Source: JAXIHJ01 sp034189755
Lineage (GTDB): Bacteria > Planctomycetota > Phycisphaerae > SM23-33
Assembly (NCBI GenBank): GCA_034189755.1
Contig: JAXIHJ010000050.1
Location: 1 to 25,383 of the forward strand
Reading direction: 5' to 3'
DNA: 25,383 bases
Positions within the stretch are counted from its first letter, which is position 1. Every line of letters begins with the position of its first letter. The notes beneath the pieces are model-generated. The model made no database searches, was not told where the DNA came from, and was given only the letters and a program-made list of their open reading frames with translations. Positions 16,028-23,684 of the stretch are shown one piece after another. The translations under genes were made by a program, and so were the position numbers.

Positions 16028-16993
16028 TTACTTCCTCGTTCGCTCGTAATCGATAACTTGCTGAAGGGTTTGCTCCAGTGAGTATTTCGGCTCATAACCG
16101 ATCCAACGTTTGATTTTTGTCAGGTCAGGCATGCGGACCATCATATCATCGAACGGCCGGCCATATGCCTCCTCGTAACTCATGTGGCACTTGTCGGACT
16201 TTGAACCGGTTAGTTCAACGATCCTGTCGGCAAGGTCTTCAATGGATATCGACTCGGCCGTGCCTATGTTGATCACCTCTCCCACGGCTTGCGGACAGTC
16301 CATCAGTTTCACCAGCGCATCCACTACGTCCGCCACGTTGCAGAAACATCGGGTTTGCCGTCCTGTCCCGTAAATCCTAATCGTTTCGCCGTTCAGCGCC
16401 TGCTGAACGAACCGAGGCACGACCATGCCGTATCGGCCGGTCTGGCGGGGGCCTACGGTGTTGAAGAACCGGCACACGACCGTCTCCAGACCATACTGGT
16501 CGTGGTACGCCAGTGCCAGAAATTCGTCCACCATCTTGCTGCAAGCGTAGCTCCACCGCGTGAAGCGCGTAGAGCCGAGCGTAACGTCGTCGTCCTCGCT
16601 GAACGGAACCTTTGTGCTCTTGCCGTAGACCTCTGAAGTCGAGGCGACGAATATTTTCCGGCGGAACTTGTTCGCCAGGTTGAGCATCACTTCCGAGCCG
16701 TGAATGTTCGTCTCAATGGTATGGACGGGTGCATCCACGATAAGCTGGACCCCAACCGCGGCTGCAAGGTGAAAAACAACATCGCAGCGGTCGACCAGGG
16801 CGGTCATCGTGGCTTCGTTGCGGACCGACTCGCGGACGAACTGAAACTTCTTGTTCGTAATCAGGTGAGCAACGTTATCCAGCAAACCGGTGGACAGATC
16901 GTCAACGATGATCACGTGATCACCGCGATTCAGCATTGCCTCAGCCAGGTGCGAACCTATAAAACCGGCTCCGCCGGTAATCAATACGTTCAT
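16028..16993 (-). CDS. NAD-dependent nucleotide-sugar epimerase/dehydratase
   Basis: A 321-residue extended SDR protein. GGAGFIG at 7-13 binds NAD, TSEVYG at 119-124 provides the Thr/Ser and Glu, and YxxxK is YACSK (Tyr149, Lys153). FFNTVGPRQTGRYGMVVPRFV is a typical sugar-nucleotide enzyme stretch. TSEVYG with Glu resembles 4,6-dehydratases and UDP-glucuronate decarboxylases, but other diagnostic residues (for example the decarboxylase RSCYDEGKR motif) are replaced by FTRWSYACSK. The precise reaction cannot be assigned. It sits 57 nt downstream of the sulfatase-fold gene and 5 nt upstream of the 4-epimerase gene. Confidence 0.87.
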   Translation of the reverse strand: MNVLITGGAGFIGSHLAEAMLNRGDHVIIVDDLSTGLLDNVAHLITNKKFQFVRESVRNEATMTALVDRCDVVFHLAAAVGVQLIVDAPVHTIETNIHGSEVMLNLANKFRRKIFVASTSEVYGKSTKVPFSEDDDVTLGSTRFTRWSYACSKMVDEFLALAYHDQYGLETVVCRFFNTVGPRQTGRYGMVVPRFVQQALNGETIRIYGTGRQTRCFCNVADVVDALVKLMDCPQAVGEVINIGTAESISIEDLADRIVELTGSKSDKCHMSYEEAYGRPFDDMMVRMPDLTKIKRWIGYEPKYSLEQTLQQVIDYERTRK

Positions 16994-17050
16994 TCAGACT
17001 TGCCTTTCCGTAAGATTCGAACCTAAGATAATACCCACAACGGCAATGCG

Positions 17051-18715
17051 TTACAAGTGGTTGGCTTGGGGGTTCTTGGCCGGTTCTTTGCCGGGTTTGC
17101 TCCGGTCTTTTGTCTGCCGAACACGGCGACGGGTGAAGATCCTGTCGGTTACGTCGATGAAGTCGTAGGGCCGGCCGGAGGTCGAAAAATAGCTGCTGTC
17201 GGTCAACAGTTCATAATTTCCTCCGAAATAGCGGTTGAAAACCACCCTGAATGTATTGACGGGACTGACCCGGTCGTAAAGCAGGTCATAGGACTCGTCC
17301 GGGAAATAGTACGCACTCAGTATCGTCATTCTCTCCTTGACGTCGGACCTTTCGGCGCTTGCCTTGTCCAGCATGGAGCCCGGGCCGTGATCGCCCTGTA
17401 GGATAATCACCGCGGGCCGGCCTGGGCGGGTGAGGATCGCATCAATAACCTTCTCCAATCTGGCATTGAGGAATGCCAACTGCTCGGCGTAGCCCTGCCT
17501 GTAACGCGCCGGAGAATTTGCCTTGTCAAGCTCAAGCCAATGACTGCCGTCGTTGAGCGAATATCGGCCGGCCGGCTGCCTGGGCCGGCCTGCCGGGCCG
17601 AAGACAAAGGGCGGATGAGGACAGACTATGTGGGCAAAAACAAAAACCGGCCTGTCCGAATCACGCGCCTCCGGTAGATGGTCGAGCGTGTAAAGTATCC
17701 GCTCCCTGTGCAGCGTGTAAGCCCCCAGGACTTTTTCCATGAGTATGGGAATCGGTGTCGTGGCGATGAGGCCGTAATCAAATTCGTTGAGCCTCTGCGC
17801 CCGAAAGTACGTAGCGCCCTGAATCTTCTCGGTGGCAAAATATCCCGAAGAGAACAAGACGATTTTGTAACCGTGCCTGCGCAGTTCCCCGCATACGGCG
17901 TTGCGAGCAATCTGTTTTATCAAAGGGCACCTGTCCCTTGCCTCTGTAGCTGTTTGCAATCGGCCGATGTAACGCATGTTCAGCGACGAAGCCAGGCTCA
18001 GGGCTGTGTGGCAATAGTTGGCGCAGGCATCGTTTGCCACGTAAAACCCCCGGCGCCGCAAAAAATCGACAAACGCGGCATTATCGTAATCATACAGTTC
18101 CTTCAGGACGTCCTGCCGGCCGTAACCATCGGGAATGATGTAGTATATGTCCGGCAGAACGGTTTCTTTGCCGAGGGTTGCAGCCGTACCGGCGGCCGGA
18201 GGCGATATGGCGGGGGCAGGTTCGTTCGTCCGCCAGTCCGAAACCGTCCGAAAACCAATCCTCGCCGCCACGGCGGCCAACAACGACGCGGCCAAGACAT
18301 TCAACAGTCTGGTCGGAATCACCAAGGGCCTTTTGGATTTTATGGTAACAACAAATCCTAAAATCCCGACCAGACCCAGGGCAGGCAGAACAACCTTGCC
18401 CCTGCCCACCTGGGCGCCGAATGAGTAAGAAACCATGTCCAAAACGTACGCATAGGAGAAAAACAAAAGGCAAAAGAGCGAAACAACAATCCCCGATTTT
18501 CTCCCGTTCTTGAGAATAAGCGACAGAACACCCCATAGAACAGCCGCCAGGCCTACCGTAATGGCGATCGGAAGAAAAGTTACGGTAATGGGAAAGTGTT
18601 GAATATTGGCGGCGTAGAGGGACAGTACGAAAAAAGGGCCGAACAGAAACGGATGCACCACAGCCGGCCTGTTCGCCTTGTCGCCGGCCGCTTCAGGCTG
18701 TTTATGGTCTTGCAT
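17051..18715 (-). CDS. Membrane sulfatase-fold hydrolase/transferase (LTA synthase-like)
   Basis: A 554-residue protein. About five membrane helices fill residues 24-153, then a periplasmic-type alkaline phosphatase/sulfatase-fold domain begins with LPDIYYIIPDGYGR (metal ligand Asp196). It continues through VFAHIVCPHPPFVF and ILQGDHGPG, the latter giving the Asp-His metal ligands. This layout is shared by lipoteichoic acid synthase, phosphoethanolamine transferases and related membrane sulfatase-like enzymes, which act on lipid or glycan head groups outside the inner membrane. The Cys-x-Pro-x-Arg sulfatase signature is not seen, so transfer or hydrolysis of a phospho-group is more likely than true sulfatase activity. 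The start overlaps the stop of the methyltransferase gene (TAATG), indicating coupled translation. Confidence 0.85.
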   Translation of the reverse strand: MQDHKQPEAAGDKANRPAVVHPFLFGPFFVLSLYAANIQHFPITVTFLPIAITVGLAAVLWGVLSLILKNGRKSGIVVSLFCLLFFSYAYVLDMVSYSFGAQVGRGKVVLPALGLVGILGFVVTIKSKRPLVIPTRLLNVLAASLLAAVAARIGFRTVSDWRTNEPAPAISPPAAGTAATLGKETVLPDIYYIIPDGYGRQDVLKELYDYDNAAFVDFLRRRGFYVANDACANYCHTALSLASSLNMRYIGRLQTATEARDRCPLIKQIARNAVCGELRRHGYKIVLFSSGYFATEKIQGATYFRAQRLNEFDYGLIATTPIPILMEKVLGAYTLHRERILYTLDHLPEARDSDRPVFVFAHIVCPHPPFVFGPAGRPRQPAGRYSLNDGSHWLELDKANSPARYRQGYAEQLAFLNARLEKVIDAILTRPGRPAVIILQGDHGPGSMLDKASAERSDVKERMTILSAYYFPDESYDLLYDRVSPVNTFRVVFNRYFGGNYELLTDSSYFSTSGRPYDFIDVTDRIFTRRRVRQTKDRSKPGKEPAKNPQANHL

Positions 18716-20094
18716 TAGCCTGCAATGTTCCTCATCAGATAAAGCGTGCGTTGTGTGCCTTCGATGTCAACACGCCGTTCCTGTGAAAAATACCGCTCGA
18801 AGGCCCGCTCGAAGTGTGCCTGATCATACTCGTCAAAGATATCCTGCCTCGAGGCCAAAAGCCTGCGCACCTGGGAGTCGGCCTTTGGTACAAACTCGAT
18901 GATGAGAGTGCTGCATATATCCTTGAAGAACCTCGCGACCCTCGCCAGCGGCAGATTGTTCGAAATCGCCAGATGATGGATCAGCGCAAGGGCCATTACC
19001 GTATCGGCCGGCCCGCGCCGGGCCAGGGACATCCGCTCTTCGTTCGCCCAGCCAAGCCCCGCGCTGGGGTTAGTCAAATCCAGCACCAGCGGCACGATGT
19101 TTGATTCGCCGCGCTCGATGGTTTCGAGATAGTTTTTCTCCACCGCGGCCGGGTCCAGGTCAAACGAAATTGTTTGAATACCCTTTTGGGCGGCGACACG
19201 GCTGAAGACGCCCGTATTGGCGCCGAGGTCCCACACCGTTCGGGCGCCGGCGGCATCAAGAAACTCGGCTACGATAGTCTTTTTGCGCTCAATTGCATCG
19301 TCGCAATAGTTGGTCTCGTTGTAATAGCCGGCCCATTCCGTACCGCCCGGCCGCCAACGGAGTTTTTTAACGGCCGATTCCAGGCTGTCGATTAATCCCA
19401 AAAGGGCGAAGCGGCTCATCTTTTGCCTGCCCATATCAACCGGCCTGGATTCGTATCGCTTTTGTGTCCTGGCGTGAAGATGAATGTGAACGGTCAAAGA
19501 AAATGAAAAACGGCTCCGCAGGCCCAGGAGCCTGTCGGCCAAATCCAGCGGTATTCCATCTACATAGACGCGAAGCAGCCGGCCCAGGCGGATATCCCTG
19601 CGGCTCATCAACGCCAGCGGCGCCAGGAAATGCTGACAGAATTGCCTGTAAGCTGTCCAAGGCCTTGCCTCGCGGTATTTCTCGAAGGACAACGTGTCGA
19701 TGAAGACCGGCTTGCCCTTGTGGAACTGAACGTTGTATGCGCTGCAATCCTTCAGGCACATTCCGCAGTCCATCGCCTTCTTCTGTACTTCCAGCGTCGT
19801 CAGGGCGGCGTCTTTCAACTGGCTGAAGCACCATTCATACGGATAAGAGATGAACGGAATCTTTTCAGGCTTGATGACCTTGTAGGCCTTGTCGGATGCA
19901 GCCAGTGATATGTCAGCTTCTTCGTGCCGAATCAGCAGGCCGGCCCGGGCCAGCGATTCGTAAAGCCCCGAATCGATAAGAGCATCATAGTCGTCCCTGT
20001 ACACATGATTTACCTGCCGATAGAGCCTCCCCTCTTTCATGAAGAGAAACCCGCTAGGGTCACGAAACGAACCGGCAATCGCCTGCTGAGACAT
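18715..20094 (-). CDS. SAM-dependent methyltransferase with kinase-like N-terminal region
   Basis: A 459-residue protein from the ATG at 20094. The second half is a class I methyltransferase: motif I VWDLGANTGVFSRVAA (287-302), acidic strand-2 end SFDLDP, and a VMALALIHHLAI segment. The first half (about 1-230) has KDCSAYNV at 115-122 and VFIDTLSF at 130-137, giving a D-x4-N...D pattern like the catalytic and metal residues of aminoglycoside phosphotransferase-type kinases. I am unsure this half is active. NoeA-like methyltransferases of similar length are known next to surface-glycan genes. The gene is 36 nt downstream of a small membrane protein and overlaps the sulfatase-fold gene. A role in methylating a glycan or lipid carrier is inferred from context. 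Confidence 0.83.
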   Translation of the reverse strand: MSQQAIAGSFRDPSGFLFMKEGRLYRQVNHVYRDDYDALIDSGLYESLARAGLLIRHEEADISLAASDKAYKVIKPEKIPFISYPYEWCFSQLKDAALTTLEVQKKAMDCGMCLKDCSAYNVQFHKGKPVFIDTLSFEKYREARPWTAYRQFCQHFLAPLALMSRRDIRLGRLLRVYVDGIPLDLADRLLGLRSRFSFSLTVHIHLHARTQKRYESRPVDMGRQKMSRFALLGLIDSLESAVKKLRWRPGGTEWAGYYNETNYCDDAIERKKTIVAEFLDAAGARTVWDLGANTGVFSRVAAQKGIQTISFDLDPAAVEKNYLETIERGESNIVPLVLDLTNPSAGLGWANEERMSLARRGPADTVMALALIHHLAISNNLPLARVARFFKDICSTLIIEFVPKADSQVRRLLASRQDIFDEYDQAHFERAFERYFSQERRVDIEGTQRTLYLMRNIAG

Positions 20095-20130
20095 TGTTGC
20101 ATCCTGTGCGGCGGCTTTTTCTGCCTTGGA

Positions 20131-20346
20131 TTAAGGCTTTCGGCCAAAAAGCCTCTTAACGAATCCCTTCAGTTGACGCCAGAACATCTTGACGGCCAAC
20201 AGGCATCCCAGCGCCGTGCCGAGCAGAACCTGTATCACGAAACTTCCCGTGCCCGGGTCGATGTAGCCGTAGGCGGGACGGGCGAAAATCAAGAGGACCA
20301 GCAGCGCCAAAGTTACCAAGCCGCTAAGACTGCACGAATTCTTCAT
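20131..20346 (-). CDS. Small YIDPGTGS membrane protein
   Basis: A 71-residue product from the ATG at 20346 (GAAGGGG about 10 nt upstream). An ATG at 20373 with GAGG nine bases upstream would add nine residues. A signal-type hydrophobic segment (LVTLALLVLLIFA) ends at RPAYG. Then comes the striking YIDPGTGSFVIQVLLG followed by a second hydrophobic helix and a basic tail (KGFVKRLFGRKP). I recall short membrane proteins with a YIDPGTGS motif near polysaccharide and sulfatase-like genes in several bacteria; their function is unknown to me. It is the first gene of the minus-strand glycan cluster, so the cluster promoter should lie in 20374-20573, where I see no clear consensus. Confidence 0.75.
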   Translation of the reverse strand: MKNSCSLSGLVTLALLVLLIFARPAYGYIDPGTGSFVIQVLLGTALGCLLAVKMFWRQLKGFVKRLFGRKP

Positions 20347-20573
20347 TTGCCGCTGTGCCCCTTCGCTTTGCATGACAGCACGCCTCGAACCAAGCCGGCA
20401 TATGGTAAGTGAGCATTTGCGCAACTGTCAAGCGATGAGCAAGCCTGAGCCGCGGGAACACGCATCGAGATGAGTTATGAAAGTCCGGGCATCGCGTGCA
20501 GCCGACGGCTCGTAGCGCCCCGGCTGAAATTAACGCTTGGCGAGGCCGCAGATAACGGCTATCGTTGAGCTTT

Positions 20574-22274
20574 ATGAAACAATACTCGCAAGAGCGACAA
20601 AGCGGGCTAGGTCCCGTCCGTGATACGGTGGAGAGCATCTGGGTGGCTATCATGCTCGCGCTGGTGCTGCGGGCGTTTATGGTCGAGGCGTTCGTAATTC
20701 CTACCGGCTCGATGGCACCCCGCCTGATGGGCGAGCATTGGGACTTGCGCTGCCCGCAGTGCGGCTATGAGTACGCCTTTGGTCTGCCGCGGGAAGCCGC
20801 ACAGCATTTCAGCCGAAGCAGGAAACTCACTCCCACCGGGGCGACGTGCCCCAATTGCGGCCATCCGTACCCCTACACCGCCAGGCCGGCATACGTCAAC
20901 GGCGGCGACCGCGTCCTCGTGCTGAAATATATCTACAGCTTCAAGGACCCCCGCCCGTGGGATGTGGTCGTGTTCCGCAATCCGCAGAACAATCGCGAGA
21001 ACTACATCAAGCGGCTTATCGGCATGCCCGGTGAGACCATCGAGATTGTCCACGGTAACATATTTTTCAAAGCCGAGGGCGATTCGGCTTGGCAAATCCG
21101 CGAAAAGCCGCTCCGGGCACAGCGGGAAATGTGGCAAATTCTGTATGATAACGACTATCACCCGTCGGGCGATGTCGGCGAGGACCGTTCGGAACGATGG
21201 CGGCAGCCGCGATGGCGCGTTGTTGAAGGCGCCGAAGAATGCTGGGACCTGGCCGGGTTTGAAGGAAGGCGTTTCGCCTTCCACGGCGGCCCCGGGCCGG
21301 GGCGAATCGCGTTTCAGGCCCCCAAAGGCGCCTTCCTGCCGCACTATGGGTACAACTTGCCACGGGCCGAAAACAGCGTCATCGACGCGGAAGTGGACAT
21401 CTGTAGCGACCTGAAGCTGTCATCCACGTTCGTGCCGAAGGAACCGCGCGGCCGGGTAACGCTCATGCTCACCAGCTTCGAGCACGAGTTCCAGGCCGAG
21501 CTGCACACTGACGGCACAGCCTTTCTGCGGTGTAAGTCCCCCGATGGAACCGGCGGGAAATGGGTCGAATGGGGCCGCAGAAGACTCGCCAAGCCGCTCC
21601 AGGTTGACCGCGGCTACGCACTGGCCTTGACACACGTCGATCTTCGCGTCACGTTTGAGATCGACGGCGAGCCGGTGCTCGTCAGTACGCGCCGGCAGTA
21701 TTCGGCCGACTACGACTCGCTCAAAAAACGCCTGGCGGAGCTGCCCGACCGGCCGATTCCCACCCCCCGCATAGCCATCGAGACCGACGGCGGAAGATGC
21801 GAACTGTGGCACGTAAGACTTTTGCGCGATGTCTATTACACCTGCCCGACCCTGGGCGACGTCTCGAACGGCGTGCAAGGCCACTACGCACGCAGACTTC
21901 GCAGGCTGGGCCTGCTTGACGTCCGCAAGGGCATGACCGGCTGGGGCACGACTGACAACCCCATAGCCCTGGCGCGCCATGCGGACAGGCCCGACCTGGA
22001 TGAGTTCTTTGTCCTTGGCGACAACAGCCCCCAGAGCCTGGACGGGCGGGCGTGGACGTCGGCGGCGCCGTCGCTGCGGCTGTGGCAAAAAAACGGGCGA
22101 ATTCTGCGGACATACGAGAACGGGGCCAAGCCTCTGTATCAATTGGGCACCGTCCCGCGTTACAATATGATCGGCCGGGCACTGCTGGTATATTGGCCGT
22201 CGGGTTTTAGGCTGCCCGGGCTGCCCGGCTTGCCACTACTGCCAAACGTCGGTAAGATGAGGCTGGTTCGCTAG
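20574..22274 (+). CDS. lepB: Signal peptidase I with zinc-ribbon and large inserted domain
   Basis: A 566-residue S26 leader peptidase, about twice the usual size. A membrane helix (20-40) runs straight into the catalytic serine motif IPTGSMAP (Ser46). The general-base Lys is Lys146 in YIKRLIGMPGETIEI. The C-terminal box is FFVLGDNSPQSLDGR (GDNS at 482-485), followed by VPRYNMIGRALLVYWP. Two insertions stand out. A CPQC...CPNC zinc ribbon (Cys60, 63, 92, 95) lies between the serine motif and GDRVLVLKY. A roughly 300-residue beta-rich region (about 170-470), resembling a concanavalin/LamG-like sandwich (FEHEFQAELHTDGTAFL, VTFEIDGEPV), precedes GDNS. The ATG at 20574 is chosen; a TTG at 20565 is possible. 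It removes signal peptides at the outer face of the inner membrane. Confidence 0.9.
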   Translation: MKQYSQERQSGLGPVRDTVESIWVAIMLALVLRAFMVEAFVIPTGSMAPRLMGEHWDLRCPQCGYEYAFGLPREAAQHFSRSRKLTPTGATCPNCGHPYPYTARPAYVNGGDRVLVLKYIYSFKDPRPWDVVVFRNPQNNRENYIKRLIGMPGETIEIVHGNIFFKAEGDSAWQIREKPLRAQREMWQILYDNDYHPSGDVGEDRSERWRQPRWRVVEGAEECWDLAGFEGRRFAFHGGPGPGRIAFQAPKGAFLPHYGYNLPRAENSVIDAEVDICSDLKLSSTFVPKEPRGRVTLMLTSFEHEFQAELHTDGTAFLRCKSPDGTGGKWVEWGRRRLAKPLQVDRGYALALTHVDLRVTFEIDGEPVLVSTRRQYSADYDSLKKRLAELPDRPIPTPRIAIETDGGRCELWHVRLLRDVYYTCPTLGDVSNGVQGHYARRLRRLGLLDVRKGMTGWGTTDNPIALARHADRPDLDEFFVLGDNSPQSLDGRAWTSAAPSLRLWQKNGRILRTYENGAKPLYQLGTVPRYNMIGRALLVYWPSGFRLPGLPGLPLLPNVGKMRLVR

Positions 22275-22629
22275 AGCGATTTACCGGTACCGGCGCCGGT
22301 GCGAATCATAAAAAACAGGTAATTTTTGGCAAGTTATGCACATTGAGCCACCCTAGGCTGCCCCCGGACGCCGAGCTTCGGTCGTCTTTGGGCCGGGGCC
22401 TGGAACAGTCCCTCAGGGACGCCCCGGAAACGAGGCCGTGAAGGCCCGTTGCATAATGCGATACAAAAGCGGAGCTTACAAAAAAAGGCTTTACAACCTA
22501 TTCGGCAAGTTGCCGGCAGGTTGCCCGTCTCAGGGACGCGAAATTTATTTGAAAATCGTTCCGCAGCGTGCCCTTGCGGGCGGACGTGGTGTTTTACACA
22601 TGTTATCCACAGCAATGGTGTGAAGAAAA
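22275..22629. other. Intergenic region before lptB with palindromes and DnaA-box-like sites
   Basis: These 355 bases hold no convincing gene. Visible items: the palindrome ACCGGCGCCGGT at 22289-22300 just after lepB; a hairpin GACGCCGA/TCGGTCGTC around GCT at 22367-22386; an 11-bp direct repeat CTCAGGGACGC at 22412 and 22529; and DnaA-box-like 9-mers TTATGCACA (22334), TTTTACACA (22592, one mismatch) and TTATCCACA (22603). None of the hairpins is followed by a T-run, so no intrinsic terminator is called. Small open frames here look random. Confidence 0.5.
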
Positions 22630-23382
22630 ATGATCCTTCTGGAAACCAAGGACCTCGTAAAGCGATACAGCGGCCGGCCCGTAGTCAACAAGGTCTCCAT
22701 TCAGGTCAGGCAGGGCGAGATTGTAGGCCTGCTTGGCCGAAACGGGGCGGGCAAGACCACCACATTTCGCATGACTATAGGCATGATAGGCCCCGACGGC
22801 GGCAAGGTCTTCTTCGATGGCGTGGACGTCAGCAAGATGCCCATGTACAAGCGCGCCCACCGCGGGATGGGTTATTTGTCGCAGGAGCCCAGCATCTTCC
22901 AGCGGCTGACCGTTCGGCAGAACATACTGGCCGTCCTGGAGACGATGAGCCTGTCGCGGCAGGCGCGGAACGAACGGTGCGGGCACCTGCTGTCGCAGTT
23001 CGGCCTGATGCAGGTAGCCGAGCAACTGGCACGGACGCTCTCCGGCGGCGAGCGCCGCAAGCTGGAGATCGCCCGCGCGCTGGTTACCAACCCCACCATG
23101 ATACTTCTGGACGAGCCGTTTTCCGGCGTGGACCCCATCGCCGTGCAGGACCTTCAGCGGGAGATAGTCGCACTGCGCGACCGCGGCATCAGCATATTGC
23201 TGACCGACCACAACGTCCGCGAAACGCTGACTGTAACGGACCGCTCGTACATCATCGACGGCGGCCAGGTGCTCCGCGAAGGACCGCCGAAACAGCTTAT
23301 CAACGATAAGCTCGTCCAGGAAACATACCTCGGCCATACGTTCAGGGGCGATGAGTTCGACGGGGAAATGTCAAATTTGTAA
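22630..23382 (+). CDS. lptB: LPS export ABC transporter ATP-binding protein
   Basis: A 250-residue ATPase of the LptB2FG transporter, which extracts lipopolysaccharide from the inner membrane and drives it across the envelope. Walker A is GRNGAGKT (36-43), the Q-loop Gln85 lies in GYLSQEPSIFQRLTVRQNI (a stretch typical of LptB), the signature LSGGE is at 137-141, Walker B ILLDEPF ends at 164, and the switch His194 is in TDHNVRETL. Length and motifs match the family closely. The ATG at 22630 follows AAGAAAAA, a weak ribosome site. No lptA, lptC or lptFG gene is adjacent, so the rest of the pathway must be encoded elsewhere. Confidence 0.95.
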   Translation: MILLETKDLVKRYSGRPVVNKVSIQVRQGEIVGLLGRNGAGKTTTFRMTIGMIGPDGGKVFFDGVDVSKMPMYKRAHRGMGYLSQEPSIFQRLTVRQNILAVLETMSLSRQARNERCGHLLSQFGLMQVAEQLARTLSGGERRKLEIARALVTNPTMILLDEPFSGVDPIAVQDLQREIVALRDRGISILLTDHNVRETLTVTDRSYIIDGGQVLREGPPKQLINDKLVQETYLGHTFRGDEFDGEMSNL

Positions 23383-23436
23383 TTACCCAAGCACCAATTG
23401 CCCAAGTCTCAATTGCCCAATTCCCAATTGCCCATC
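23381..23436. repeat. Tandem repeat, 15-bp unit, about 3.7 copies
   Basis: Units at 23381, 23396, 23411 and 23426 read AATTACCCAAGCACC, AATTGCCCAAGTCTC, AATTGCCCAATTCCC and AATTGCCCATC. The core AATTGCCCAA is nearly constant and the last five bases vary. The first unit overlaps the lptB stop codon. The array ends abruptly before a different sequence. Confidence 0.85.
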
Positions 23437-23684
23437 AAAACAGCCTCTCGCCGGCAGGCCGCCCCCTTCGGGCAGGTAGAACTTTGTGTTATTTGCCGGG
23501 CTGATATGGTAGAAGTAAATGACTCCAGCCGTCGGGTTTATGGCTTTTTCTTATCGCTATGGGTATCGCGTGGTAACACTTCGGGTTAACAGGGCTTGGG
23601 AAATCGGAGATGTGAATACCATGCCCCGACACATGCAGGTGCGGGAGGATGAAGCGCCGTATGGAGGAGAAAGGAACACATAAC
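23437..23684. other. Intergenic region upstream of the AAA-TOPRIM gene
   Basis: Together with the tandem repeat this makes about 300 bases without a gene. It holds a short GC-rich inverted segment near 23450-23478 (GCCGGCAGGCC...GGGCAGG) and, close to 23650-23680, purine-rich sequence with several possible ribosome sites. I see no confident promoter, RNA gene or small open frame. Confidence 0.4.

Noticed and set aside
22289..22300. Palindrome ACCGGCGCCGGT after lepB as a rho-independent terminator
   Set aside because: The stem has no loop of its own as a perfect palindrome and is not followed by a T-run.
22334..22615. 93-codon minus-strand frame between lepB and lptB
   Set aside because: No ribosome site, Cys/Arg/Pro-rich random-looking composition, and it crosses hairpins and repeats.
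23381..23436. CRISPR array
   Set aside because: The 15-bp units are directly abutting with variable 5-bp tails and no spacers; no cas genes are present.
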